Source: an uncultured Muribaculaceae bacterium | GTDB taxonomy: Bacteria > Bacteroidota > Bacteroidia > Bacteroidales > Muribaculaceae | Direction: 5' to 3' | Length of the DNA: 64,000 nucleotides | NCBI GenBank assembly: GCA_944321875.1 | Contig: CALUMX010000006.1 | Span: 57,370-121,369, forward strand | Shown here: piece after piece, positions 48,701-56,746 of the stretch | Layout: each line of letters begins with the position of its first letter | Position numbering within the stretch: the first letter of the stretch is position 1 | Program-made: the position numbers and the translations under genes | Notes under the pieces: model-generated | What the model was told of the DNA's origin: nothing | The model's input: the letters and a program-made list of their open reading frames with translations, nothing else | Databases searched by the model: none

Positions 48701-49710
48701 GAGGCAGTGGCATCGGTCTGGCTTATTCAAAAACTCTCTTGGAACTCCACAAAGGTAAAATCGGAGCATTCAACAATCCAGACAAGGGAGCTACATTCTG
48801 GATTGAACTGCCGCTTCATGCCGATGAGGAAACCATATCATGCTCTTCCGGCGACTATCTGCCAGTCAGCGACAGCTCAGAGAATAACAACAAGCGAAGC
48901 GACCTCAACGACAACTTCAACATGTCGGCCTTTACACTGCTGATTGTGGATGACGAGAAGGAAGTACGCTCCTTCATTGCAGAAACGCTGAAGGACAAAT
49001 TCAAGCGCATATATACGGCAAGCAATGGTGCGGAAGCCCTGGAACAGACCCGCAACCACCAACCGGACATCGTTGTCAGCGACATTATGATGCCTAAAAT
49101 GGACGGATATGAATTCTGCCAGATTCTGAAGAGCGACATCCGTATCAGCCACATCCCTGTCGTACTGCTGACGGCACAACATACACAGAACAGTTCCAAC
49201 ATCAGCTACAAGCTCGGAGCCGACGCCTATCTGGCAAAACCGTTCGACATCGACACTCTGCTCTCTATCATCCGCAACATCTTGCGCAGCCGTGAGCAGA
49301 TAAAGTCATACTACCGAAATCTCAGCAACGCTCCGAAAACTATCGAGGAGCAAACCATCAGCAATGCCGACGAGCAATTCATGATGAAACTGAATAAAAT
49401 CATCCAAGACAACATCGCGAATACCGATTTGGATGTGAAGTTCCTGACGCTTGAGGTCGGTATGAGCCGTGCTTCGCTCTACAATAAAGTGAAGAGCATC
49501 ACCGGACTGGGTGTAAACGACTACGTCAACCGCCTCAAGATAGAACAAGCCATGAGACTGCTTGAGACGACCGACCTTTCCATTACGGAAGTATCGGAAA
49601 AGACAGGATTCTCCAGTGCCCGCTATTTCAGCACGCTGTTCAAGCAATTCACGCAGGAAACGCCATCCACCTACAAGGCGAGTCAGAAAAAAGGTACAAA
49701 ATCAGAATAA
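45742..49710 (+). CDS. Hybrid two-component system regulator (HTCS)
   Basis: A 1322-residue one-protein sensor and transcription factor that controls PULs. The start at 45742 (MKNFNFLRYLLTFIIFF) gives a signal sequence and lies after the promoter. The periplasmic sensor (about 25-690) has repeated two-component propeller blades (DHNGFYWIGTRSGLNRFDGY, DNDGLIWIGTDGGGINSF, DNHGYIWIGTNQGLSRLN) and a Y_Y_Y domain (about 690-755). One membrane helix follows (about 760-785). The kinase has His816 (ISHELRTP) and an ATPase domain (LLMNAYKYS, GSGIGLAYSK). The receiver domain carries Asp1114 (VVSDIMMPKMDGY), and an AraC-type HTH ends the protein. It probably senses an oligosaccharide of the PUL target and activates the divergent operon. 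Confidence 0.97.
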   Translation: MKNFNFLRYLLTFIIFFCAATGQAESTSEPHFYFKQLSQLDGLSQNYVRAITMDHNGFYWIGTRSGLNRFDGYDFNRFYHDSSDSLSLPGNLIHYIVEDKDKNLWVSTSDGLCLMDRKNGNFKRMKYKNNRILSQSYLKTDTAIYFGGENLLLKWNRNSKTLEPVNVIMPEQKPRMITHIVQWTNRYWVIGTRWNGLWLLDLNSRKLVKADFCSYQEISSVFVDSKQRLWISPFNQGVRVYSTGRSLIRQFNSESSFISNNIILDIEERKGEIWLATDGGGISIINSDTGKGYNLNHNPSDISSFPFNSVFTLYKDENDNMWAGTIRGGFIGIKEVGMHTYNEVPFGNSYGLSNRTMLCAYEDNDGLIWIGTDGGGINSFNPETQTFHHFKETYGCKVGAIAPFDDNRLVVFIFSKGLFLFDKTTGALSKFLSDEQNRQVSNTPVTTNLISYKPGKLLFITDNVHIYDTNSKEIEKIKFIDVAKPTGAMEHIYSNEDVSYTFSPGFILKIDLKKKTARHIYRVPLNSIGIYAAAYDNHGYIWIGTNQGLSRLNIATGKTEKITTNLFREVTALVYDGSSLWIGANNGLLRYDIEDNNFMIYGESDGAEHNEYLNRCAFVTHKGDIFLGGINGLLHINKNFRRIQDASSFHSKISLADIVVDGVSTFYDSDSESIEYEVERGFSTLSLKVIVREEDIFRSKIFRFYIDDVESEPIETFNHTLELHGLPIGSHDIYVSCSEPTGSWSEPVKVATIRVLAPWWMSWWFITLLILIIGGIVWFMGFYYLLRKRNKMLLDLKDKEKQISEDKVRFLINISHELRTPLTLIYAPLKILLQEYNEPDSPLNRQLQRIFKQTRLMLNLINMVLDMRRMEAGFQKLHLQQHPLNKWIETIVNDFTDEYKSKNMTLTFIPGENITNVPFDKEKCDIVLSNLLMNAYKYSDEDTEVVVTSEIIGENVRISVRDQGIGLTEKDLSNLFSRFYQGDHQIGGSGIGLAYSKTLLELHKGKIGAFNNPDKGATFWIELPLHADEETISCSSGDYLPVSDSSENNNKRSDLNDNFNMSAFTLLIVDDEKEVRSFIAETLKDKFKRIYTASNGAEALEQTRNHQPDIVVSDIMMPKMDGYEFCQILKSDIRISHIPVVLLTAQHTQNSSNISYKLGADAYLAKPFDIDTLLSIIRNILRSREQIKSYYRNLSNAPKTIEEQTISNADEQFMMKLNKIIQDNIANTDLDVKFLTLEVGMSRASLYNKVKSITGLGVNDYVNRLKIEQAMRLLETTDLSITEVSEKTGFSSARYFSTLFKQFTQETPSTYKASQKKGTKSE

Positions 49711-49730
49711 CGAGTTCTGCACAATACAGA

Positions 49731-49763
49731 AAAAGGTTGCAATCTCTTGGATTGCAACCTTTT
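49731..49763. terminator. Bidirectional terminator between HTCS and EEP genes
   Basis: Perfect 13-bp stem AAAAGGTTGCAAT/ATTGCAACCTTTT (49731-49743 with 49751-49763), 7-nt loop, T-rich on both strands. Confidence 0.9.
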
Positions 49764-49783
49764 ATTTTACAAGCAATTAGAAC

Positions 49784-50647
49784 TTATTTTTTCAATTCCA
49801 CGATGGCAAGTACAGGGCAATGGTCGGAAGGATAAGCCTTACCTTTTGTATCAGTGATGACAGCATGCGTCTTCACTTTAAAGTTACCCTTGAAAAACAC
49901 ATAGTCGATAAACGTGCGCTGGTCGTAATCAATTGTTCCATAGGCATGGAATGTCCAATCCGGACCATAGCAGAAATCAGCAACGTCACGAGTATGTGTG
50001 AAGGCATTCTTGTTGCTCTTGTCTGTCAATATGCGGATAGGCTCATCAGTAGGAACAGCATTGAAGTCACCTGTTACGATAACCGGAAGGTTCTCAGAAA
50101 GACGGCTCACCTCGGAAAGTACCAGTTTGGCTCCATTACGGCGTGCCTCAACACCCACATGGTCCAAATGCGTATTGAGCATAAAGAAACGCTCTCCGGA
50201 AACCTTATCCTTGAAAATTCCCCAAGTAGCTACGCGAGGATAATCAGCATCCCAGCCAAGAGCACCGGGAACGTGCATCTTCGCTTCCTCTGCCAGCCAG
50301 AAATAGCCGGACTTCTCCAGTTCGAAACGGTCCTTACGGTAAAAAATCGGAGAATATTCGCCCTTTTCCTTACCGTCATCACGGCCGACTCCAATGTAGT
50401 CGTACTCAGGAAGACGGTCAAGCAAATCAACAAGCTGCGGATGTGTCACCTCCTGTGAGCCCCAGATGTCCGGCTGATGAAAACGGACAAGGTCTGCGGC
50501 AAAATCCTTGCGGTATTTCCATTGATGTTCACCGTCAACAGCAATCTCAAGACGCATGTTGTAAGTCATCACTCTCAACTCAGTACCGGCAAAAGCCGAA
50601 ACGACAGAAAGCAATGAAAGCAATAAGAAAGTACATAGTTTTTTCAT
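49784..50647 (-). CDS. Secreted endonuclease/exonuclease/phosphatase (EEP) family protein
   Basis: A 287-residue exported enzyme with signal peptide MKKLCTFLLLSLLSVVSAFA. EEP-fold motifs: RVMTYNMRL, DIWGSQEV (metal-binding Glu), LNTHLDHVG, VIVTGDFNAVP and SDHCPVLA (catalytic His in SDH). Homologues in Bacteroidales are often annotated as endonucleases, sphingomyelinase-like or glycan-associated hydrolases; the real substrate is unknown. Monocistronic, with its own consensus promoter and a bidirectional terminator. Confidence 0.9.
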   Translation of the reverse strand: MKKLCTFLLLSLLSVVSAFAGTELRVMTYNMRLEIAVDGEHQWKYRKDFAADLVRFHQPDIWGSQEVTHPQLVDLLDRLPEYDYIGVGRDDGKEKGEYSPIFYRKDRFELEKSGYFWLAEEAKMHVPGALGWDADYPRVATWGIFKDKVSGERFFMLNTHLDHVGVEARRNGAKLVLSEVSRLSENLPVIVTGDFNAVPTDEPIRILTDKSNKNAFTHTRDVADFCYGPDWTFHAYGTIDYDQRTFIDYVFFKGNFKVKTHAVITDTKGKAYPSDHCPVLAIVELKK

Positions 50648-50732
50648 TGTCTCTAACAGATTTTATTGGTAAATATTAATATATGGTTCTCGGAATCATA
50701 CGTTAAAAAAAGGAGTATCTGATTTTCGTATG

Positions 50733-50762
50733 CAAAAGTAGGCAATTTGGAGCATCCTGCAA
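50733..50762 (-). promoter_or_regulatory. Promoter of the EEP gene
   Basis: Minus strand: TTG (50762-50760), 19 bases, TACTTTTG (50740-50733), 85 bases before the ATG. Confidence 0.7.
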
Positions 50763-50849
50763 CCCCGACAACCAAAAAAGTAGGTCAATGACTCATTTTT
50801 AAGAATCATTAATCAGGCTTAAAACCCGGCATCGTCCGAACAAAAATGG

Positions 50850-50880
50850 TTGAATATCTCACATTTTTTGCGTACGTTTG
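50850..50880 (+). promoter_or_regulatory. Promoter of the thioesterase-tamL-gph cluster
   Basis: TTG (50850-50852), 20 bases, TACGTTTG (50873-50880). It lies only 10-19 bases before the possible start codons, implying a very short leader. Confidence 0.75.
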
Positions 50881-50890
50881 CAAAAAATGA

Positions 50891-51643
50891 ATGTTTCTCA
50901 TGGAAATCAGCAAGGATAAACTTTTTGTCAAAGAATACTTTCTCGCTGCCGGAGAATGCAACGCAGAAAGCGAAATGCCGCTTACGTTACTTGCCAACCG
51001 GCTCATCGAAATCGCTACCCTGCATGCCAACTACTGGAACGTTGGCTACAAAAGGCTTCAGGAAGAAAACAGAGGATGGGTACTCTCGCGCATGGCCATC
51101 GAAATGAAACGCTACCCCCGCATCAACGAGACATATCGCATATCCACATGGGTGGAAAGCTACAACCGTCACTTTTCCGAGCGTAACATGGAAATTACCG
51201 ACGAAGACGGAAACGTTCTCGGATATGCCCGTACCATCTGGATGGTTATTGACTTCACGACACGCGAAAGCTGCAACCTCGCCGAACTGGAATACATTCA
51301 AAAAAACACTTACGACAAGGAATGCCCGATTGAACGGCAGGGACGCATCAAAAAACTGACTCCGGAACGCCAGTCACATTACACATTTGCCTACTCCGAC
51401 ATCGACTTCAACCGCCACGTCAACAGCGTGCGCTACATTTCGCTGTTCCTCAACCAATGGGAAATGGAACATCACGACCACTTCCGCATTGCCCGCTTCG
51501 AAATAGCCTATACGAAAGAGGCTTACATCGGAGAATCCGTAACAATCAGTACCGAAGAGACCGAAACGGAAGCACATCTGGAAATCGCATCGGAGCAAAC
51601 TTCACACTGCAAAGCAAGAATAGTATTTGAAAAAAGGCAGTAA
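50891..51643 (+). CDS. Acyl-ACP thioesterase
   Basis: A 250-residue double hot-dog enzyme of the plant FatA/FatB type that releases fatty acids from acyl carrier protein. First hot-dog: ANRLIEIATLHANYWNVGYK, RGWVLSRMAIEMKRYPRINE, then TIWMVIDF. The second contains SDIDFNRHVNSVRYISLFLN, where the Asn-His pair is the conserved catalytic region. The start is uncertain: ATG at 50891 (MFLMEISKDK) or 50900 (MEISKDK); the promoter just upstream fits both. It is followed 27 bases later by tamL. Confidence 0.9.
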   Translation: MFLMEISKDKLFVKEYFLAAGECNAESEMPLTLLANRLIEIATLHANYWNVGYKRLQEENRGWVLSRMAIEMKRYPRINETYRISTWVESYNRHFSERNMEITDEDGNVLGYARTIWMVIDFTTRESCNLAELEYIQKNTYDKECPIERQGRIKKLTPERQSHYTFAYSDIDFNRHVNSVRYISLFLNQWEMEHHDHFRIARFEIAYTKEAYIGESVTISTEETETEAHLEIASEQTSHCKARIVFEKRQ

Positions 51644-51670
51644 TCCGCTTTTTTTCACTACTTTTGTGTA

Positions 51671-54034
51671 ATGTTTTATCGGAGGAAAGACAAATCAACT
51701 ATTATTTCATGGACAGCGAGACTGTTTTCAGCAGTCCTGCTGTTTATTTTCGTGTCTTGTAACCCGACAAAACACGTTCCGAAAGGGAAATATCTCCTTG
51801 ATGATGTCAAGATTGAAATAAAAGACAACGTCGACATCAACCGTAAGGAAATGGGCAACTTCCTCCGACAGAACAAGAACCATGAGATTTTCGGAGGATT
51901 GAAATTCCAGCTTGCCATTTACAACCTCTCAGGCAAGGACTCCTCCAAATGGTATAACAAATGGATACGCAAGGTCGGACAGGCTCCCGTAATCTACGAT
52001 AAGGAGCTGACGGACGCCTCTGTCAACCAATTGCGGCTGGCACTCATCAACAAAGGCTACATGTATCCCGACGTTTTTGTCGACTCCGTCAAAAACGAGA
52101 AAAAGCAAAAAATCCATTTAACCTACAACATCTATACCCACGACCCGCACTACATACAGTCTATCCAATACAACATTCCAAATGATACGCTGCGCCGTCT
52201 CATTCTGGCCGATTCCGCCAAATTCACACTCCGAAAAAACATGAATTTCGACCGGAATAAGCTGGATGCCGAGCGCCAACTCATCACCGACCGGCTCCGC
52301 CAGCAGGGATATTTCGGGTTTAACAAAGAATACATCACGTTCACGGCCGACACCACTGAATTTTCCAAGGCGGTCGACCTGACACTCAACGTGATGCCTC
52401 CCTATGCAAACCGAATCAAGTATTACAACAAGCACATGCCGTTCTATATCAGAAACGTATATGTGATTTCCGACTATGACCCGACCAAGAAAATCGACTA
52501 CAGCAATCTCGAGGAAAAAGTCGACAAGACATACAACGGTGTGAAAATCATCTACGGCGATGAGCAATATCTGCGCCCCGCCATCATCGATGAGAACATC
52601 TATTTCTCACCCGGAAAGAAATACAATTCAAGCGACATCGACAAAACATACCAGGCATTCGGCCGTTTGGGCGTGCTGAAATACATCAACATCAATTTTG
52701 ACCCGGTGGGAATTATTGATGGCAAAATGTGGATGGACTCCTACATTTTGCTCACCAAAGGCCAGCCGCAGACCGTATCCATCTCTCTCGAAGGAACCAA
52801 CTCGGAAGGTGACCTCGGATTCGGAATTGCCACCACCTATCAGCACCGTAACCTCGCCAGAGGCTCAGAGATGCTGACGGCTAAAGCCGGCGTAAAATAT
52901 GAGAGTATCTCCGGCGATATGTCGGGTTTGATTAACAATAAGTACGCAGAATACAACGGGGAAGTCAACATCAATTTCCCGAAATTCATATTCCCGTTCC
53001 TCAAGAAAAGTTTCCGTCAGAAAATCCGGGCCAATACAGAGTTCGGAACGTCGTTCACCTATCAGGAACGACCGGAATACACGCGCGTGATAGCCGGTGC
53101 GGGATGGAAATACAAATGGGCGGAGCGTAGCAATCTCGTCAACCACACGTTTGACCTCATCGACATCAACTACGTCTACCTGCCACAAATCACCGACAAC
53201 TTCCTCGACGAAATAGCGCCTGACAATCCTCTGCTGCGCTATTCCTATGAGGACCACTTCATCATGCGTACAGGTTACACCTTTTATTACACGAACAAGA
53301 AGAACAGCAATACCGGACTCGGGTCCTACACCTATCAGCCGGACATCTTCACATTCCGTGTCGGCGTGGAGGCAGCCGGTAATGTCCTCAACCTGTTCTC
53401 TCATCTTACGAATCAGAAAAAAGACCCGCGGCTCCAAGCCTACAAGGTGTTTGGCATCCAGTATTCCCAATATGTGAAATTCAACTTGGACTACACCTAC
53501 AATCACTCATTCGACCGCCGCAACTCCCTCGTCTTCCACATCGGCACTGGTGTAGGAATACCTTACGGAAACTCAACGATTCTCCCCTTCGAGAAGCGTT
53601 TCTATGCCGGAGGAGCCAACAGCGTACGCGGATGGTCGGTGCGCACGCTCGGCCCGGGCCGCTTCAACGGAAACAACTCTGTAAGCTCGTTCATGGAGCA
53701 ATGCGGCGACATCCGCCTCGACATGAACCTGGAGTATCGAGCAAAGTTGTTCTGGGTGTTTGAATTGGGAGCATTCATCGATGCCGGCAACATCTGGACG
53801 ATACGCTACTATGAGAACCAGCCGGGTGGCGAATTCCGCTTTGACCGTTTCTACAAAGAAATAGCAGCAGCCTACGGCCTCGGCATCCGCATGAACTTCA
53901 ACTACTTCCTCCTGCGCCTCGACTGTGGTATGAAAGCCTACAATCCCGCTGAAGGACAAAAGCGATGGCCGCTCCTCAGCCCGGATTTCAGTCGTGACTT
54001 TGCGCTGCATTTCTCCGTCGGCTATCCATTCTAA
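51671..54034 (+). CDS. tamL: TamL, Omp85-family outer-membrane lipoprotein
   Basis: A 787-residue BamA/TamA-related outer-membrane assembly protein, in the lipidated form typical of Bacteroidota. The N-terminus has a hydrophobic segment and lipobox (LLFIFVSCNPTKHVPKGKYL). POTRA-like domains cover about 35-420 (LDDVKIEIKDN, QLRLALINKGYMYPDVFVDS, DRLRQQGYFGFN, GRLGVLKYINI). The C-terminal barrel carries the Omp85 motif GGANSVRGWSVRTLGPG and ends in an aromatic residue (FSVGYPF). TamL acts with TamB in moving material to the outer membrane; the TamB partner is not in this window. Its gene lies between the thioesterase and phosphatase genes with short gaps. Confidence 0.93.
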   Translation: MFYRRKDKSTIISWTARLFSAVLLFIFVSCNPTKHVPKGKYLLDDVKIEIKDNVDINRKEMGNFLRQNKNHEIFGGLKFQLAIYNLSGKDSSKWYNKWIRKVGQAPVIYDKELTDASVNQLRLALINKGYMYPDVFVDSVKNEKKQKIHLTYNIYTHDPHYIQSIQYNIPNDTLRRLILADSAKFTLRKNMNFDRNKLDAERQLITDRLRQQGYFGFNKEYITFTADTTEFSKAVDLTLNVMPPYANRIKYYNKHMPFYIRNVYVISDYDPTKKIDYSNLEEKVDKTYNGVKIIYGDEQYLRPAIIDENIYFSPGKKYNSSDIDKTYQAFGRLGVLKYININFDPVGIIDGKMWMDSYILLTKGQPQTVSISLEGTNSEGDLGFGIATTYQHRNLARGSEMLTAKAGVKYESISGDMSGLINNKYAEYNGEVNINFPKFIFPFLKKSFRQKIRANTEFGTSFTYQERPEYTRVIAGAGWKYKWAERSNLVNHTFDLIDINYVYLPQITDNFLDEIAPDNPLLRYSYEDHFIMRTGYTFYYTNKKNSNTGLGSYTYQPDIFTFRVGVEAAGNVLNLFSHLTNQKKDPRLQAYKVFGIQYSQYVKFNLDYTYNHSFDRRNSLVFHIGTGVGIPYGNSTILPFEKRFYAGGANSVRGWSVRTLGPGRFNGNNSVSSFMEQCGDIRLDMNLEYRAKLFWVFELGAFIDAGNIWTIRYYENQPGGEFRFDRFYKEIAAAYGLGIRMNFNYFLLRLDCGMKAYNPAEGQKRWPLLSPDFSRDFALHFSVGYPF

Positions 54035-54056
54035 TCTAAAAAATTTACACATCTAT

Positions 54057-54707
54057 ATGAAAAAACTTGTAATTTTCGATTTAGACGGTACATTAATTAA
54101 TTCCATCGAAGACTTGGGCGTTGCTACCAACTACGCACTGCAAAAGAACGGCTATCCCACCCACCCTATCACAGCCTACCCTTCATTTGTAGGCAATGGT
54201 GTGAGAAAACTGATTGAGCGAGCGCTCCCCGCTGACGTCCGCACAGAGCAGACCATCGAAAAAGTACGCCTTGATTTCAAGGAATACTACGACAAGCATA
54301 ACATTGACCACACCGTTCCCTACAAGGGGATTCCTGAATTGCTGAAGGCCTTGTCGGATAAAGGCATCAGCCTTGCCGTGGCCTCCAACAAATACGATGC
54401 CGCTACGAAATATATCATCAGCCGAATTTTCCCGGATGTGCATTTTGCCGCCGTGGAAGGACAAAAGGAAGGCATTCCCGTGAAACCCGACCCATCCATC
54501 GTATTCGGCATTCTGGCCACTACGGAAGTAATGAAGAAAGACGTGCTTTACGTTGGTGACTCAGGCGTAGACATGGAAACAGCCCGCCGCGCATGTGTAG
54601 ATTCCGTGGGAGTCGACTGGGGCTTCCGCCCGGTCAGCGAACTTCAAGCCGGACTCGCCGGCCACATCGTCAGCAACCCGTTGGACATTCTTGACCTCAT
54701 TGACTAA
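54057..54707 (+). CDS. HAD hydrolase, phosphoglycolate phosphatase-like
   Basis: A 216-residue cytoplasmic HAD phosphatase. The start at 54057 (MKKLVIFDLDGTLINS) was chosen because the open frame before it overlaps the end of tamL. Catalytic residues: Asp8 and Asp10 in FDLDGTL, then ASNKYD (motif II), Lys in VKPDPSI, and GDSGVDMETA (motif IV). The cap region is of the Gph/PGMB type. It probably dephosphorylates 2-phosphoglycolate or a similar small phosphoester; the specificity is inferred. It is 22 bases after tamL. Confidence 0.9.
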   Translation: MKKLVIFDLDGTLINSIEDLGVATNYALQKNGYPTHPITAYPSFVGNGVRKLIERALPADVRTEQTIEKVRLDFKEYYDKHNIDHTVPYKGIPELLKALSDKGISLAVASNKYDAATKYIISRIFPDVHFAAVEGQKEGIPVKPDPSIVFGILATTEVMKKDVLYVGDSGVDMETARRACVDSVGVDWGFRPVSELQAGLAGHIVSNPLDILDLID

Positions 54708-54761
54708 GCTAATAGAAGCCCAAGAGGACTTACATAACAAACCTATAATACTAACCAAAAA

Positions 54762-56570
54762 ATGAAGAAGTTTTTACTATCCCTTGGATTGCTCATTGCC
54801 GCATCATCCGGCATCATCCAAGCAAAAGAGAATTATTACGTCAAGCATTTGACCTTCCCTGAAGGGATTAGTCTGAATGAGAAAGTTGAAATGGCATCAC
54901 GCCTTGTGCCTTCCCGCCAACAGGCAGAATGGCAGAAACTTGAAATGGCCGCCTTCATCCATTTCGGCATCAACACGTTCACAGACCGTGAATGGGGAGA
55001 TGGCTCAGAAGACCCAAAATTGTTCAACCCGACTGAACTGGATGCAGACCAATGGGTACGCACTCTCAGTGAGGCAGGCTTTAAGATTGTCATCCTCACG
55101 GCAAAGCACCACGACGGATTCTGCCTCTGGCCAACAGCCACTACCTCTCATTCCGTTGCTTCCTCTCCGTGGAAAAACGGCAAAGGCGATGTCGTTAAGG
55201 AATTACGCGAAGCCTGCGACAAGTATGGCATGAAATTCGGTGTCTATCTGTCGCCATGGGACCGCAACGCAGCTTGCTACGGTGACTCTCCGAAATACAA
55301 TGAATTCTTCATCCGCCAGCTGACTGAGCTTCTCACCAACTATGGTGAAGTGCATGAAGTCTGGTTTGACGGTGCCAACGGAGAAGGCCCCAACGGACGC
55401 AAGCAGGAATATGACTGGGACGCATTCTACGCCACCATCAAGAAGTATCAGCCCAATGCCGTAATGGCCATCATGGGTGACGATGTTCGCTGGGTAGGCA
55501 ACGAGAAAGGCATTGGCCGCGAGACTGAATGGAGTGCAACCGTTATCACTCCGGGCATCTATGCCAACTCCGACAAGAGCAACAAGGCGCTGGGCATCAC
55601 TCAGAAATCATCCGACCTCGGCAGCCGCGAGATGCTTGCCGATGCGAAAGACCTTTACTGGTATCCATCGGAAGTCGACGTATCTATCCGACCGGGATGG
55701 TTCTATCACCAATATGAGGACAACAGCGTCAAATCGTTGAAACACCTCTCCGACATCTATTTCCAATCAGTCGGCTACAACTCCGTACTGTTGCTCAACA
55801 TTCCGCCCGACCGCCGCGGTTTGATTCATGAAAACGACGTGAAGCGACTCAAGGAATTTGCCGACTACCGCAACAAGGTTTTCGCAACAGACTTTGTCCG
55901 CAAAGGCGACTCCTATTGGAAAGCTAAACCGGGCGACAGCCGCGTTTACCGTCTTAATGGAAAATCAACCATCAACATGGTAATGCTCCAGGAAGACATT
56001 CTGAAAGGACAGCGTGTCGAGAAATTCACGGTAGAAGCCCAAACGAATGGAGAATGGAAGGAAGTAGCCACCGGTACTACTGTGGGCTACAAGCGCATCG
56101 TCCGTTTCCCGGAAGTAAAAGCAGAGGCCATCAGAATCAGCATTACGGGAAGCCGTAACACGGCCAACATCACAAAGGTAGCCGCTTATGCCGCACCGAC
56201 CATCGAGGAGGCTGCAATTGAAGGCAAAGACGGAAAAATCATCACTAATGCAACCATGCTGAAGAGCGCTCCGCTCACGCTCGACCTCGGTTCTAAAAAG
56301 CAGCTGACAGCACTCACCTATGCTCCTGCCTCTAAGAAAAAAGCTGAGAAACTTGCCTACCATTATACGGTTTCCATCAGCACGGACGGTTCCAATTGGA
56401 CAGATGTCATTGTCAACGGCGAATTCGGCAACATCATGCACAATCCACAGCCGCAGACAGTCAGCTTCGGAAAAACTGTCAATGCGCGCTATATCCGCAT
56501 TTCAGCCACTTCGTTTGACAACTCAGAAGCTGACATCGAATCCAAAGAATTCAGTTTCTTCCTGAAATAG
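54762..56570 (+). CDS. Secreted GH29 alpha-L-fucosidase
   Basis: A 602-residue exo-hydrolase that releases alpha-linked fucose from host glycans. It has a signal peptide (MKKFLLSLGLLIAASSGIIQA). The GH29 barrel (about 45-345) contains MAAFIHFGINTFTDREWGDG, ILTAKHHDGFCLWPTATTSH and nucleophile Asp203 (EVWFDGANGEG). Next come VSIRPGWFYH and YNSVLLLNIPPDRRGLIHE. The C-terminal part (about 400-602) has beta-sandwich domains, the last resembling a discoidin-like CBM (YHYTVSISTDGSNWTDV). It is not in the main PUL operon but could act on the same host glycans. No consensus promoter is visible in the 54-base gap after gph. Confidence 0.93.
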   Translation: MKKFLLSLGLLIAASSGIIQAKENYYVKHLTFPEGISLNEKVEMASRLVPSRQQAEWQKLEMAAFIHFGINTFTDREWGDGSEDPKLFNPTELDADQWVRTLSEAGFKIVILTAKHHDGFCLWPTATTSHSVASSPWKNGKGDVVKELREACDKYGMKFGVYLSPWDRNAACYGDSPKYNEFFIRQLTELLTNYGEVHEVWFDGANGEGPNGRKQEYDWDAFYATIKKYQPNAVMAIMGDDVRWVGNEKGIGRETEWSATVITPGIYANSDKSNKALGITQKSSDLGSREMLADAKDLYWYPSEVDVSIRPGWFYHQYEDNSVKSLKHLSDIYFQSVGYNSVLLLNIPPDRRGLIHENDVKRLKEFADYRNKVFATDFVRKGDSYWKAKPGDSRVYRLNGKSTINMVMLQEDILKGQRVEKFTVEAQTNGEWKEVATGTTVGYKRIVRFPEVKAEAIRISITGSRNTANITKVAAYAAPTIEEAAIEGKDGKIITNATMLKSAPLTLDLGSKKQLTALTYAPASKKKAEKLAYHYTVSISTDGSNWTDVIVNGEFGNIMHNPQPQTVSFGKTVNARYIRISATSFDNSEADIESKEFSFFLK

Positions 56571-56600
56571 AATGAAATAGTATAACCATTTTTCACTTTT

Positions 56601-56643
56601 ATCCGATGCAAGAAGGCAACTTTCCATCTTGCATCGGATTTTT
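56601..56643 (+). terminator. Rho-independent terminator of the GH29 gene
   Basis: Perfect 13-bp stem ATCCGATGCAAGA (56601-56613) with TCTTGCATCGGAT (56627-56639), 13-nt loop, then T-rich sequence. Confidence 0.9.
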
Positions 56644-56692
56644 ATTTGTACGGCAAAACCGAATCACAGATTCCTTTTTTCAATTAGATTCC

Positions 56693-56723
56693 TTGTTTTT
56701 CTTACTTTTTATCCCTATATTTA
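56693..56723 (+). promoter_or_regulatory. Likely promoter of the adhesin-like gene
   Basis: TTG (56693-56695), 20 bases, TATATTTA (56716-56723), one mismatch to TAnnTTTG; 23 bases before the ATG. Confidence 0.5.
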
Positions 56724-56746
56724 GAGAAATATTTACTTACATAATT

